NCBI GenBank assembly: GCA_027068975.1
Contig: JALXFN010000034.1
Location: 1 to 64,000 of the forward strand
DNA length: 64,000 nt
Direction: 5' to 3'
Origin: Campylobacteraceae bacterium
GTDB lineage: Bacteria; Campylobacterota; Campylobacteria; Campylobacterales; Sulfurovaceae
Position numbers and translations under genes: made by a program. Below, piece after piece: positions 26,636 through 36,147 of this stretch (positions are counted from its first letter, which is position 1; every line of letters begins with the position of its first letter). The notes beneath the pieces were generated by a model. The model saw only the letters and a list, made by a program, of their open reading frames with translations. It ran no database searches and was not told the origin of the DNA.

Positions 26636-26703
26636 ATGGTGCGTTGGAAAATGCACCATGAAAATATAATTTAAAAACATCAAGGTGTTCTTAAATTATA
26701 TTT
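26636..26703. promoter_or_regulatory. Tandem stem-loops between lysS and glyA
   Basis: The first stem-loop (26636-26659) pairs ATGGTGC with GCACCAT. The second (26662-26703) is a perfect 13-base inverted repeat, AAATATAATTTAA with TTAAATTATATTT, around a 16-base loop. The first could end or stabilise lysS mRNA; the second overlaps TATAAT-like sequence and could be an operator or mRNA structure for glyA. The function is not known. Confidence 0.55.
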
Positions 26704-26740
26704 GATATAAATACACCATTATTAAACCCAAAGGAACCAC

Positions 26741-27991
26741 ATGAGTTACGCTATGGAAACATTTGATCCCGAAATTTTTGAAGCCATTAACCAAGAGTTA
26801 GAGCGACAAACCAACCATTTAGAGATGATTGCCTCTGAAAACTTTACCATTCCAGCTGTTATGGAAGCGATGGGTTCAGTTTTTACCAACAAATATGCAG
26901 AAGGTTACCCATATAAACGTTACTACGGTGGATGTGAACATGCCGATAGGGTAGAACAATTAGCAATTGATAGAGCTTGTGAGTTGTTTCATTGTAAATT
27001 TGCAAATGTACAACCACACTCAGGAAGCCAAGCCAACGGTGCTGTTTACGCTGCTCTTCTAAAACCTTATGATAAGATTTTAGGAATGGATTTAAGCCAT
27101 GGTGGTCACTTAACACATGGTTCAAAGCCGAGTTTTTCAGGTAAAAACTACCAATCATTCACTTATGGTGTAGAGCTTGATGGGTACATCAACTATGACA
27201 AGGTAATGGAGATTGCAAAGACAGTTCAACCTAAAATTATCGTTTGTGGTGCGTCTGCTTATGCTAGAGAGATTGACTTTAAGAAGTTTAGAGAGATTGC
27301 TGATGAAGTAGGAGCTATTTTATTTGCTGACATTGCACACATTGCTGGTTTGGTTTGTGCTGATGAGCATATGAGTCCTTTCCCATATGCTGATGTTGTT
27401 ACAACAACTACCCACAAAACATTAGCTGGACCTCGTGGTGGTATGATTATGACCAATGACGAGGACATTGCAAAGAAAATTAACTCTGCTATCTTCCCAG
27501 GTCTTCAAGGTGGTCCACTGGTTCATGTTATCGCTGCAAAAGCTGTAGGGTTTAAATACAACCTTTCAGATGAGTGGAAAGCCTACGCTAAGCAAGTTAA
27601 AGCAAACACAAAAGTATTAGCTGATGTGCTTATTAAAAGAGGTTTTGACCTTGTCAGTAATGGTACAGATAACCACTTAGTACTGGTTTCATTTGTAGGC
27701 AAAGAGTTCTCAGGTAAAGATGCTGATGCTGCTTTAGGGGCTGCAGGTATTACTGTTAATAAAAATACTGTTCCTGGTGAGACCAGAAGTCCCTTTGTAA
27801 CTTCAGGTATTCGTGTGGGTGCGGCTGCCCTTACAAGTCGTGGAATGAAAGAAGCTGAATTTGAGATTATTGCCAATAAAATGGCTGATGTTCTTGAAAA
27901 TATTGAAGATAGTGAACTTCACGCTAAAATCAAAGATGAGATGAAAGAACTTGCTTCTGGATTTGTTATCTACGATAAAGCCATCTATTAA
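26741..27991 (+). CDS. glyA: Serine hydroxymethyltransferase
   Basis: A 416-residue fold-type I PLP enzyme converting serine and tetrahydrofolate to glycine and 5,10-methylene-tetrahydrofolate. Markers: [42 protein letters not shown], the PLP lysine in [14 protein letters not shown], and the C-terminal [14 protein letters not shown]. Full family length. AAAGGAA precedes the ATG. Confidence 0.96.
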   Translation: MSYAMETFDPEIFEAINQELERQTNHLEMIASENFTIPAVMEAMGSVFTNKYAEGYPYKRYYGGCEHADRVEQLAIDRACELFHCKFANVQPHSGSQANGAVYAALLKPYDKILGMDLSHGGHLTHGSKPSFSGKNYQSFTYGVELDGYINYDKVMEIAKTVQPKIIVCGASAYAREIDFKKFREIADEVGAILFADIAHIAGLVCADEHMSPFPYADVVTTTTHKTLAGPRGGMIMTNDEDIAKKINSAIFPGLQGGPLVHVIAAKAVGFKYNLSDEWKAYAKQVKANTKVLADVLIKRGFDLVSNGTDNHLVLVSFVGKEFSGKDADAALGAAGITVNKNTVPGETRSPFVTSGIRVGAAALTSRGMKEAEFEIIANKMADVLENIEDSELHAKIKDEMKELASGFVIYDKAIY

Positions 27992-28009
27992 TCTGGACTA
28001 TTTACAATT

Positions 28010-28510
28010 TTGAAAATTCAAATAGATGACTTAGAGTTTAACTCCGATTATTTTTATATTCAAAGCAATACGATTGTTGAAAAAATCATTTTCAACAATC
28101 GCACTTTTTATAGTAAGTATGAAAAGGTTAACACTCCCATAAATAAAGAAATCATTGAACAATATAAGCGAGATGAGCTAACTCTTGCCTTACCTCTTAT
28201 TGAAGATGATATAGTAAACTATTTGGTTATAGAGTATTATCAGGAAGATTGGCAAAGTTTTTATTCATTAATCAAACACTTATTTAAAACTTTAAATATA
28301 ACGGATTATGTTACCTACAAAAGTCCAAATAGAGAACCACTTCAAATATTTATAAAGAGTAAAAACACCCCCCTAGATATAGCTTATGAAAGAGTTGATA
28401 AAATAAAACAAACACTAGAACTTAAGCCAACAAAAAGCTATAGAATATTTCCTAACAAAAATTCACCAAAAAACTATAATATCATTAAATTCCCACTAAA
28501 TATCTTATAA
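28010..28510 (+). CDS. DUF1882 protein
   Basis: A 166-residue protein starting at TTG 28010-28012, 18 bases after glyA, with a weak ribosome site. Its sequence (FNSDYFYIQSNTIVEKIIFNNRTFYSKYEKVNTP) and its position after glyA match the DUF1882 protein found at this place in Campylobacterota. Soluble, no catalytic motif seen. Function unknown; synteny suggests co-expression with glyA. Confidence 0.7.
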   Translation: MKIQIDDLEFNSDYFYIQSNTIVEKIIFNNRTFYSKYEKVNTPINKEIIEQYKRDELTLALPLIEDDIVNYLVIEYYQEDWQSFYSLIKHLFKTLNITDYVTYKSPNREPLQIFIKSKNTPLDIAYERVDKIKQTLELKPTKSYRIFPNKNSPKNYNIIKFPLNIL

Positions 28511-28571
28511 ATATCTATTATTTATCATTTTTTTTATGTTATACTTTGTTCAAAAAAATGGAGACCAGACA

Positions 28572-29570
28572 ATGGCAGACAAAAACTTACATGACATCAA
28601 GATTGGTGATTTAGAGAGTAGTAAAAAAACTCCTCTAAAAAACATACTTACTCTCTTAGCTTTATTATTTATAATTTTAGTAATTTCAGTAGTTATTACA
28701 AAATTAATTCTAAATACAGACAGTGATACGGATATCGATAGTAATATCAGTGCAAGTGAAATGAATAGTAGCGATACTAATGGTAATGCATTAGCTACAG
28801 GTGCTGCTGCAATTGCTGGTGCAACAGGTGCAGTTATTGCAGGTACGCAAAATGCTGCTGCAGATGGTGTAGATGCTGTAAAAAATACAGCTAAAGATGC
28901 AAAAGATACAGCAAAAGATGCAGCATCAGCGCTTAAAGACAGAGGTGCAGACGCAAAAGAGAATCTACAAGAAGCTACAAAAGATGCAGCATCAGCAACT
29001 ACATTAAAAGAGAGAAATGTTAGTGGTTCAAAAACCAAAGTAACACTAAGAGACCATAGACCTTTATCTTCTGTTAAAGAATTAGACACTCCAAAAGAGA
29101 CTGCTAAAAAAGATTCTTCTTCAAGTAAAAAATCAACTTCTAGTCACACAGGTGCAGGAAGTAAAAAAAGTGCTTCATCAAGTCATAAAAACTCAACTTC
29201 AACACACAAGAAGTCTACATCAACTCATAAAAGCTCAACTTCTCACAAGAAGTCTTCATCTTCTAAAACAAAAAGTGATAGAGTTGTTGCTAAAAAATCA
29301 ACTTCAAGCAAACATAGTTCATCCTCTAGAAGTATCGCTGGTTATAAACTAACTCCTGGATACTACATTAAAATAGGTACATTTAAAAATCCAGCTGCTG
29401 CTGTTGCACAAATTAAAAAGACTGGTTTAAATTATAAACTTATTAAGGTAAAAGATGATAAAACTTTAACTCGTGTTTTCATAGGTACATTTAAATCTAA
29501 AGCAAACGCACAAAGTAACCTAAACAAAGCTAAAAAGATTTCTAAAGGTGCTTATATCATTAAAAAATAA
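28572..29570 (+). CDS. SPOR-domain membrane protein
   Basis: Start at ATG 28572-28574, after GGAG. About 332 residues: a short cytoplasmic front, one membrane helix (ILTLLALLFIILVISVVITKLIL), an Ala-rich amphipathic stretch with repeated KDTAKDAAS-like units, a Ser/Lys/His/Thr low-complexity stretch (STSTHKKSTSTHKSS type), and a C-terminal SPOR domain (GYYIKIGTFKNPAAA ... TRVFIGTFKSKANAQ). SPOR binds denuded septal peptidoglycan, so a role at division is likely. Confidence 0.82.
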   Translation: MADKNLHDIKIGDLESSKKTPLKNILTLLALLFIILVISVVITKLILNTDSDTDIDSNISASEMNSSDTNGNALATGAAAIAGATGAVIAGTQNAAADGVDAVKNTAKDAKDTAKDAASALKDRGADAKENLQEATKDAASATTLKERNVSGSKTKVTLRDHRPLSSVKELDTPKETAKKDSSSSKKSTSSHTGAGSKKSASSSHKNSTSTHKKSTSTHKSSTSHKKSSSSKTKSDRVVAKKSTSSKHSSSSRSIAGYKLTPGYYIKIGTFKNPAAAVAQIKKTGLNYKLIKVKDDKTLTRVFIGTFKSKANAQSNLNKAKKISKGAYIIKK

Positions 29571-29579
29571 GGTATATAA

Positions 29580-30986
29580 ATGATAAAACAACTTCTCTTT
29601 GATCAAATAACCCCTGTCTCCATGTACGGGAAGATAAAGGAGCTTTTCAAAGATGAAGTGACCATGCTCTTTGAATCGGTTGTAACCACAACAGAAGGTA
29701 ACTACAGTTTTATTACTGTGGGTGCTATGGAGCGAATTGTTTATAAAAACAATCAAACACTCTACACAAACAAAGAGGGTATTGTTCAAGAACTGGACAA
29801 TGACCCTTTTAACTTCTTGCAAAAATATTATCAAGAGCTTGACCAAGAACACTATAAAAAAATCTCAAATGAAGTTGGATTTTCCTTTGTTGATGGATTT
29901 ATAGGTTTCATAGGTTATGACATGGTAAAGGTCTTTGAACCAACTCTAAAAGAGAGTATGGACAACCTTTATGACCCACTACAAACTCCTGATTTAGATT
30001 TGGTTCGCCCCTCTATTATCTTGGCTTATTCTCATAAAAATTCCATCTTAACCATTATTCAAAATGATGAAGAGTACAATGTTAAATTAGATGAGCTAGA
30101 AGAGTTATTACAGTCATCTAATACCCCTCAACAACTTCTACCTGCAAAACTTAATGGAGAGGGAACATTCTCTATAGATGAAGAGCGATACAAAAAGCTT
30201 GTTACAGAGTCTAAAGAGATGATTCGCTCAGGAGATGTTTTTCAAATTTTATTGGCAAATCGTTATACCCAAAAAGGAGAGATAGACCCACTAAGTTTCT
30301 ACAGACTTTTACGTTCTAAAAACCCCTCTCCTTACCTCTTTTTACTTGACTATGAAGATTTTTCAATAGCTGGTTCATCACCTGAAGTTATGGTTCGACT
30401 CTCTAATAATGAAATACTACTTCGCCCTATTGCAGGGACAAGAAAACGTGGAAAAAACCAAGCACGAGATAAAGAGCTAGAACTTGAAATGTTAAATGAC
30501 CCAAAAGAGTGTGCAGAACACCTTATGCTCATAGACTTAGGGCGTAATGATGTAGGACGGGTTGCAAAAACAGGAACAGTAAAAGTAACCGATATGATGA
30601 GAGTAGAACGCTACTCTCACGTTATGCACATGGTTTCAGATGTAGAAGCCACTATAGATGAGAACAAAGATATGTTTGACCTATTTCGTGCCACCTTTAC
30701 AGCAGGAACAATGACAGGGGCTCCTAAAATACGTGCGATGGAACTTATAGCTCAGTATGAGGGTCTAAAACGAGGCTTCTATTCTGGCTCAGTTGGATAC
30801 TTTGCCTTTACTGGTGAAATGGACTCCTCTATTGCTATACGAACAGCCCTCATAAAACCTGATGCCATTACCCTACAAGCAGGGGGTGGTGTAGTGGCTG
30901 ACTCTATTCCAGAGTTGGAGTACCTTGAGGTACAAAACAAACTAGGAGCTTTATTGGCTACTATTAAAGATATGGAGAAGCTGTAA
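29580..30986 (+). CDS. trpE: Anthranilate synthase component I
   Basis: A 468-residue chorismate-utilising enzyme. The N-terminal LFESVVTTTEGNYSFI corresponds to the TrpE feedback (LLES) region, and the catalytic part has LLRPIAGTRKRGKN, ECAEHLMLIDLGRNDVGRV, FRATFTAGTMTGAPKIRAMELI and GGGVVADSIPELEY. This favours TrpE over PabB. The glutaminase partner trpG is not adjacent. Ten bases after the SPOR gene; its last base is shared with aroE. Confidence 0.88.
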   Translation: MIKQLLFDQITPVSMYGKIKELFKDEVTMLFESVVTTTEGNYSFITVGAMERIVYKNNQTLYTNKEGIVQELDNDPFNFLQKYYQELDQEHYKKISNEVGFSFVDGFIGFIGYDMVKVFEPTLKESMDNLYDPLQTPDLDLVRPSIILAYSHKNSILTIIQNDEEYNVKLDELEELLQSSNTPQQLLPAKLNGEGTFSIDEERYKKLVTESKEMIRSGDVFQILLANRYTQKGEIDPLSFYRLLRSKNPSPYLFLLDYEDFSIAGSSPEVMVRLSNNEILLRPIAGTRKRGKNQARDKELELEMLNDPKECAEHLMLIDLGRNDVGRVAKTGTVKVTDMMRVERYSHVMHMVSDVEATIDENKDMFDLFRATFTAGTMTGAPKIRAMELIAQYEGLKRGFYSGSVGYFAFTGEMDSSIAIRTALIKPDAITLQAGGGVVADSIPELEYLEVQNKLGALLATIKDMEKL

Positions 30987-31777
30987 TGCAACTCTTCACC
31001 ATCTTTGGAAACCCCGTCTCACATTCAAAATCCCCACTCATGCATAACTTTGCCTTTAATGGCTTAGAGTATGATGGAATCTATACCCGTTATCAACTTG
31101 AAGATGGTTCACAACTACGTCAGAAATTTTTTGATTTAGATATTCAAGGTGCAAACATAACCGTACCTCATAAAGAAGAAGCATTTAAAGCATGTGATAT
31201 ACTTGATGAGTTTGCTCAAAAAGTGGGGGCTGTCAATACTATTGTGAAAAAAGAGGGAAAGCTTTATGGATACAATACCGATGCCCCTGGTTTTTTAAAA
31301 GCCATAGAAGAGTTCAAAGATGCTAAAAATGTACTCTTTTTAGGAGCTGGAGGAACAGCTCAATCTACCTCTGTTGTTTTACGTGATACAGGTTATAACG
31401 TTACCTTACTTAACCGAAGCAAAGCCCGTTTGGAACGTTTTAAGGAAGATGGTTTTGAAACCTATACTTTTGAGACATTTGATACAGATTTAAAATTTGA
31501 CTTAATTGTTAATATGACCTCAGCAGGGCTTGAAGATGAAACTCTCCCCTGCCCTAAAGAGATACTAGAGAGTGTTGTGCCAAGTTCTTTAGCCTGTATT
31601 GATGTTATTTATGGAAAAGAGACAGCTTTTTTAAAATTTGCAAGAGCTTATAAGAGACCAACCAAAGATGGATCAGATATGCTACTATATCAGGGGGTTA
31701 TTGCCTTTGAGTATTTCACCAATCATCAATTTTCTTTTAATAAGATAAAACCTCACATGATAAAAGCATTCAAATAA
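30986..31777 (+). CDS. aroE: Shikimate dehydrogenase
   Basis: A 263-residue NADP-dependent enzyme reducing 3-dehydroshikimate. Substrate domain: GNPVSHSKSPLMHNFAF, the catalytic Lys in NITVPHKEEAF, and VGAVNTIV with YGYNTD. Nucleotide domain: FLGAGGTAQST and LLNRSKARLERF. The start overlaps the trpE stop (TAATG), giving coupling within the aromatic pathway. Last gene of the plus-strand run, followed by a stem-loop. Confidence 0.94.
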   Translation: MQLFTIFGNPVSHSKSPLMHNFAFNGLEYDGIYTRYQLEDGSQLRQKFFDLDIQGANITVPHKEEAFKACDILDEFAQKVGAVNTIVKKEGKLYGYNTDAPGFLKAIEEFKDAKNVLFLGAGGTAQSTSVVLRDTGYNVTLLNRSKARLERFKEDGFETYTFETFDTDLKFDLIVNMTSAGLEDETLPCPKEILESVVPSSLACIDVIYGKETAFLKFARAYKRPTKDGSDMLLYQGVIAFEYFTNHQFSFNKIKPHMIKAFK

Positions 31778-31812
31778 CAAGGACTATTCATTTCTAATCT
31801 GAAAAGTCCTTG
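31778..31812. terminator. Stem-loop between convergent aroE and rhodanese genes
   Basis: CAAGGACT (31778-31785) pairs with AGTCCTTG (31805-31812) around a 19-base loop. It lies between two converging genes and could serve both. No clear U-tract follows on either strand, so termination strength is uncertain. Confidence 0.5.
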
Positions 31813-31818
31813 ATTCAA

Positions 31819-32238
31819 CTATTTCTTAATATTTGTATTTTCTCCAGCATAAAATTCTGGTTTAAAGCCCTCCTTTAAAAGTTTCATCATTCCACCCATT
31901 AAGTTTACAACTTTATAGTCTAGCTTTTTACCTAAAAAATTAGATACCAGTTTTGTTCGACTACCTGTATTACAAATAATAGCAAACTCTTCATCTTTCT
32001 CTATAATTTTGTTAAGCTTTTCAAGAAACAAATCTATATCTACTCTACCTTGTTCATCAAAAAATGTAAGAAGTATAGAATTTTTAATAACACCCATCTG
32101 TACCCATTCACCTTCTGTACGGATATCTATAATTTTCATTTTTCCACTATTTACAAACTCTATACTTGCTGGTCTATCAGTCACCTCTGCAAAAAGTGTT
32201 GAGCCTAAAAGTAGTAATCCAAATAATATTTTTTTCAT
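31819..32238 (-). CDS. Periplasmic rhodanese-domain protein
   Basis: A 139-residue protein with a signal peptide (KKILFGLLLLGSTLFA) and one rhodanese domain: EFVNSGKMKIIDIRTEGEWVQMGVI, and the active-loop Cys in FAIICNTGSRTKLVSNFLG. Export places it in the periplasm, where it could handle sulfane sulfur or thiosulfate. It is separate from the cytoplasmic rhodanese at 21538-21885. Confidence 0.82.
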   Translation of the reverse strand: MKKILFGLLLLGSTLFAEVTDRPASIEFVNSGKMKIIDIRTEGEWVQMGVIKNSILLTFFDEQGRVDIDLFLEKLNKIIEKDEEFAIICNTGSRTKLVSNFLGKKLDYKVVNLMGGMMKLLKEGFKPEFYAGENTNIKK

Positions 32239-32303
32239 TGTTATTAGTCGTCCTTATTATACATGAATATTCAGAGCTAATAGTAGCGACTAATCGTGAG
32301 TAA

Positions 32304-32351
32304 TTTGTAAATTTTAAGAAATTTACAAAGAAAAAAGACCAAATAATGGTC
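32304..32351 (-). terminator. purH terminator and adjacent strong hairpin
   Basis: Just past the purH stop, GACC (32337-32340) pairs with GGTC (32348-32351) and, read on the minus strand, runs into a T-tract: a classic intrinsic terminator. Further on is a perfect 11-base hairpin with a TAAG loop (32304-32329, arms TTTGTAAATTT and AAATTTACAAA). Confidence 0.75.
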
Positions 32352-32361
32352 TCTTTTTCTT

Positions 32362-33894
32362 TTAATGTAAGAAGTGTCTAACAGTAGTAAAATAGAGTGA
32401 TATTCCATGCTCATTCGCAGCTGCTATAACCTCATCATCACGAATCGACCCACCTGGTTCTATAATGGCTTTAACACCAGCTGCTGCTGCTGCGTCTATA
32501 CTGTCACGGAATGGGAAAAATGCTTCAGATGCCATCGCTGCACCACTAATATCTAAGTCCATCTCTTTGGCTTTTTTTAAGGCACACTGAGCAGCATCAA
32601 CACGGCTGGTCATACCCATACCTACAGCTACCATGGCAGAGTCTTTTACATAAACAACACAGTTCGACTTTGTAAGCCCTGCTACTTTCCATGCTATCTC
32701 TAAATCTTTCATCTCTTGCTCGCTAGCTGTTAGTTCAGATTTTTTATGAGCGTTATGTACTTCGTTGTCACAAATACAGTCAGAGTTTTGATAAACAAAC
32801 CCACCATCTACATGTTTAAAGTCATGGCTATCTTTGCTCATTACAAGTTTAGTGCCACCTTGAGAGAAGAGTTTAAGACGTTTTTTCTTTTCAAATACTT
32901 CGAGTGCTTCTGGAGTAAAGTCAGCAGCCATCACTACTTCCAAGAAAATCTCATTCATCTTTTCGGCTAAATCTTTGTCTACCACACCATTTACAGCAAC
33001 CACACCACCAAAGGCAGAAACTGGGTCACACTTAAGTGCTTCAGTGTACGACTCTAAAAGTGTATCTTTAAGAGCAAATCCACAAGGGTTACCATGTTTT
33101 ACAATACACACGGCATTTTCATCACCAAAGCTTGAAGCGATTTTTAACGCACCATTTACATCGTTAATATTGTTAAATGATGCCTCACCCTTAACCTGTT
33201 GGAAGTTTTTAGTGAAATGGTTGTCAAACTCGTACAATGCACCATCTTGATGAGGGTTTTCACCGTAACGTGTTTGAAAAGATTTCTTACCTGTAATGAA
33301 CTGATACTCACCAAAACCATTGTTGAAACGTTTGTTCATATAGTTGGCTATCATAGAGTCATAAGCAGCTGTATGCTCAAAGGCTTTTATCATAAGGTTA
33401 CGTCTAAACTCTAAATCGTCAGATTTATTTTCAAGAGCCTCTATAACCGAAGCGTAGTCAGAAGCATCGGTAACAATAAGCACATCGTTAAAGTTCTTAG
33501 CAGCTGAACGTACCATGGTTGGTCCACCGATGTCGATGTTTTCTATAATCTCATCAAAATCTTCAGTACGCTCAATGGTCTCTTTAAATGGGTAGAGGTT
33601 TACACATACCAAGTCAATTCCTTCAACACCAAGCTCTTTAGCCTGTGCCACGTGTGCATCGTCTCCACGTTTATGTAAAATTCCACCATGAACATAAGGG
33701 TTAAGTGTTTTAACACGCCCTTCAAAACACTCTGGAAACTTGGTTACTTCATCTATCTCTATAACCTTAACACCTGCAACACTCAGCTTTTTGTAGGTAC
33801 CACCAGTTGAGATAATCTCCCAACCCATTTTCTCTAAACCTTGTGCGAATTCTACTACGCCATTTTTGTCACTAACACTAAGTAATGCTCTCAT
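32362..33894 (-). CDS. purH: Bifunctional AICAR formyltransferase / IMP cyclohydrolase
   Basis: A 510-residue enzyme for the last two steps of IMP synthesis. The N-terminal IMP cyclohydrolase domain ([39 protein letters not shown]) is followed by the AICAR transformylase domain ([43 protein letters not shown]). Usual length, own promoter region and terminator; transcribed alone. Confidence 0.96.
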   Translation of the reverse strand: MRALLSVSDKNGVVEFAQGLEKMGWEIISTGGTYKKLSVAGVKVIEIDEVTKFPECFEGRVKTLNPYVHGGILHKRGDDAHVAQAKELGVEGIDLVCVNLYPFKETIERTEDFDEIIENIDIGGPTMVRSAAKNFNDVLIVTDASDYASVIEALENKSDDLEFRRNLMIKAFEHTAAYDSMIANYMNKRFNNGFGEYQFITGKKSFQTRYGENPHQDGALYEFDNHFTKNFQQVKGEASFNNINDVNGALKIASSFGDENAVCIVKHGNPCGFALKDTLLESYTEALKCDPVSAFGGVVAVNGVVDKDLAEKMNEIFLEVVMAADFTPEALEVFEKKKRLKLFSQGGTKLVMSKDSHDFKHVDGGFVYQNSDCICDNEVHNAHKKSELTASEQEMKDLEIAWKVAGLTKSNCVVYVKDSAMVAVGMGMTSRVDAAQCALKKAKEMDLDISGAAMASEAFFPFRDSIDAAAAAGVKAIIEPGGSIRDDEVIAAANEHGISLYFTTVRHFLH

Positions 33895-33977
33895 ATATTA
33901 CCTTTAAAAGATTTTTTGAAAGTATAGCGAAATGTGATAAATAGGGAGGTTTTTAAAAAGAAGAAATGGGGAGAAAA

Positions 33978-34007
33978 GTACATCAAAGCAGTATTACTCT
34001 GATGTAC
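33978..34007 (-). terminator. Terminator of the SGNH lipoprotein gene
   Basis: GTACATCA (33978-33985) pairs with TGATGTAC (34000-34007). On the minus strand the stem is followed by TTTTCT. It begins 11 bases past the stop codon, so it fits an intrinsic terminator. Confidence 0.7.
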
Positions 34008-34017
34008 AAAAATTTAT

Positions 34018-35235
34018 TTAAAGGTTGTCATTTTCTATTTGTTCAAAAATATAATTAACCAATTTTTTTGAAGCTTCTTCATTAGGATGCAATTTATCAC
34101 CAATAGTAGCAGTTATAGGATTATTAGAATAAGCACCATCTAATATGTCATATCCACTTACAAAAGGTATATCTAATTCATCTTTTAAACTCTCATAAAT
34201 ATTATTGAGTGTATATGAATTCTCGTTATACTTATAATATGGTACAGGACTTACTAAAAGTACCTTTGCACCTGTTGCTTGTAATACATCTATTGAATCA
34301 TTGATCTCTTTTTTTATATCTTTTCCAGTAGGTCGAAGTTCATCATTGATTCCCATTGAAAATTCAACAATACAATGACTTGGATTATGTCTACGAATTT
34401 GAGATAGTGTTTCATTACGTGTAAAAGATTGTCCTCCTCTTCTACTAACTGAATTATTATTAAACCACTCATCTATACGTTGCCCCTCTATAGAAGAGTT
34501 AATAAAAGTAATATGCTTAGGGCTTAACAAATCGTTATAATATCCTTTACCAGAATCACGGTCATTAATAAGTACATCATTTTGCGTTTCATAATATCTT
34601 GTAGAATCACCAACAACAATGTACGTTACATCATCTATTTCACCACTTGCAGCTTTTTCAAATAGTTCAGTAATTGTTAAAGGTACTACTGTTACAGTTT
34701 GTATCTTTATCGCCTTATTACCAGCTTTATCAGTAGCAGAATAAGTAACATCATAAGTACCAATAACTGATGTATTAACCTTACTTGTATCTATCGCAAC
34801 CGTTACCTTTCCATCTTTATCATCTTCTGCTGTTGCTGTTGCATTAAATGACTCTCCCTCTTTAACCGTAGCAGGAGTAGTGATTGTAATAACAGGTTTC
34901 GTTCTATCTTTATCAACAACTATTACTGTTCTTACAACAGTCCTACTATTATTTGATGTATCCTTAGCTGTATATTTAACTGTATAACTTCCTATCTTTC
35001 CTGTATTTAAATTACCTTTATCTATTAATACCTTTATTGGTCCATCTTTATCATCATTAGCTATTGCACCCTTTTCAGTATACTCTTCACCTAGAGTAAT
35101 CTCCATTGGAGATGCACCTTTTAAGGTAATAACAGGAGCTGTAGTGTCTCCTTTGGTTTCACTTTCTACACAAGCAGTAAAAACAAATACTAGAGCCATA
35201 AACAGCAATATCTTTTTAAAGTTAAACATCATCAA
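34018..35235 (-). CDS. SGNH-hydrolase lipoprotein with two Ig-like (DUF5011) domains
   Basis: A 405-residue lipoprotein: signal peptide with lipobox VFTAC (Cys22). Two DUF5011-type Ig-like domains follow (about 32-107 and 113-183; TAPVITLKGASPMEITLGEEYTE). Then an SGNH domain: VVGDSTR (Ser211), SSIEGQR (Gly251), SMGINDE (Asn297) and DKLHPN (Asp380, His383). The catalytic set is complete, unlike the relative at 20108-21433. Probably an envelope or exopolysaccharide esterase. Confidence 0.8.
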   Translation of the reverse strand: MMMFNFKKILLFMALVFVFTACVESETKGDTTAPVITLKGASPMEITLGEEYTEKGAIANDDKDGPIKVLIDKGNLNTGKIGSYTVKYTAKDTSNNSRTVVRTVIVVDKDRTKPVITITTPATVKEGESFNATATAEDDKDGKVTVAIDTSKVNTSVIGTYDVTYSATDKAGNKAIKIQTVTVVPLTITELFEKAASGEIDDVTYIVVGDSTRYYETQNDVLINDRDSGKGYYNDLLSPKHITFINSSIEGQRIDEWFNNNSVSRRGGQSFTRNETLSQIRRHNPSHCIVEFSMGINDELRPTGKDIKKEINDSIDVLQATGAKVLLVSPVPYYKYNENSYTLNNIYESLKDELDIPFVSGYDILDGAYSNNPITATIGDKLHPNEEASKKLVNYIFEQIENDNL

Positions 35236-35406
35236 TCCTCTCCTTCATGTTAAATATAATTTTTTTCTATTAACTTATATATTTTAAAATATTATTATAT
35301 TATATTTTACAAAATCATCTACTTAAATTTACAATAAAGATTTATTATTGTATGATTAAATAATAAGTTTTTAATTGTTATTTTTTATTTAATAAGGAGA
35401 AACAAA

Positions 35407-36147
35407 ATGATTTTAATTAGAAATACTCTACTAAGTGTCCTATTATTGCAACTCTTAGCTTTTTCATATATAAAGTTTTTTTATAAAAAAGAGGTACCTA
35501 ACTTAACGCATCTAGTAAAGATAGATTCCATACCAGTAAAAGTGGTAACAAATACTATTAAAAAAAACCATATGATGGACAATAAGCCTACAGTGACAAA
35601 AGAGATACACGTAGCACAAAAAAAAGTTTCTCCTCCAAATATAAAAAAAATAATAAATATAGCTAGAAAACAAGTATCAATAAAGAAGAAATCATTAAAA
35701 AAAATATCTAATATAAGTACTAAAGTAGAAAAATATGCTAAAAAATTTTTAGGATATAAATATGTATGGGGGGCAACAGGTCCTAAGACATTTGACTGTT
35801 CAGGGTTTACTCAAAAAGTATATAAACAGTCTGCTGGTATTGTGATTCCACGTGTTTCAAGAAATCAAGCAAAAGTAGGGAAATATATTAAGTATTCAGA
35901 CTTAAAAAAGGGAGACATGGTCTTTTTTGACACGACAAAAAAACATTTAGGAAAGGTAAACCATGTAGGCATATACTTAAGCAATGGAAATTTTATTCAT
36001 GCCAGTTCTGGAGGGAAAAAAGTGATAATTACTAACTTTAATAAAAAAAGATTTTATAAAAATCGTTTCTTATGGGGAAGACGAATCATACAAGAGCATA
36101 CTGCAGTTGTAAGCGTCATAAAAAAGAGAAACAAAGAAGAGAGTTAA
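35407..36147 (+). CDS. NlpC/P60 peptidoglycan endopeptidase
   Basis: A 246-residue exported protein with an N-terminal hydrophobic helix and a Lys-rich linker (about 30-105). The C-terminal NlpC/P60 domain has the catalytic Cys131 (FDCSGFTQKVY), His186 (VNHVGIYL) and His198 (NFIHASS). The family cuts cell-wall stem peptides. AAGGAGAAAC precedes the ATG. The 171 bases upstream are very AT-rich and contain its promoter; nothing else was seen there. Confidence 0.88.
   Translation: MILIRNTLLSVLLLQLLAFSYIKFFYKKEVPNLTHLVKIDSIPVKVVTNTIKKNHMMDNKPTVTKEIHVAQKKVSPPNIKKIINIARKQVSIKKKSLKKISNISTKVEKYAKKFLGYKYVWGATGPKTFDCSGFTQKVYKQSAGIVIPRVSRNQAKVGKYIKYSDLKKGDMVFFDTTKKHLGKVNHVGIYLSNGNFIHASSGGKKVIITNFNKKRFYKNRFLWGRRIIQEHTAVVSVIKKRNKEES

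Noticed and set aside
28550-29089. Long minus-strand frame (179 codons) opposite the SPOR gene
   Set aside because: Antisense to the Ala/Ser-rich part of a well-supported gene; biased composition creates the open frame.
29580-30986. PabB instead of TrpE
   Set aside because: The N-terminal LFES-type feedback region favours TrpE, although the lack of an adjacent glutaminase gene leaves slight doubt.
32975-33250. Plus-strand frame inside purH
   Set aside because: Lies wholly within a well-conserved enzyme gene on the other strand and has no recognisable protein features.
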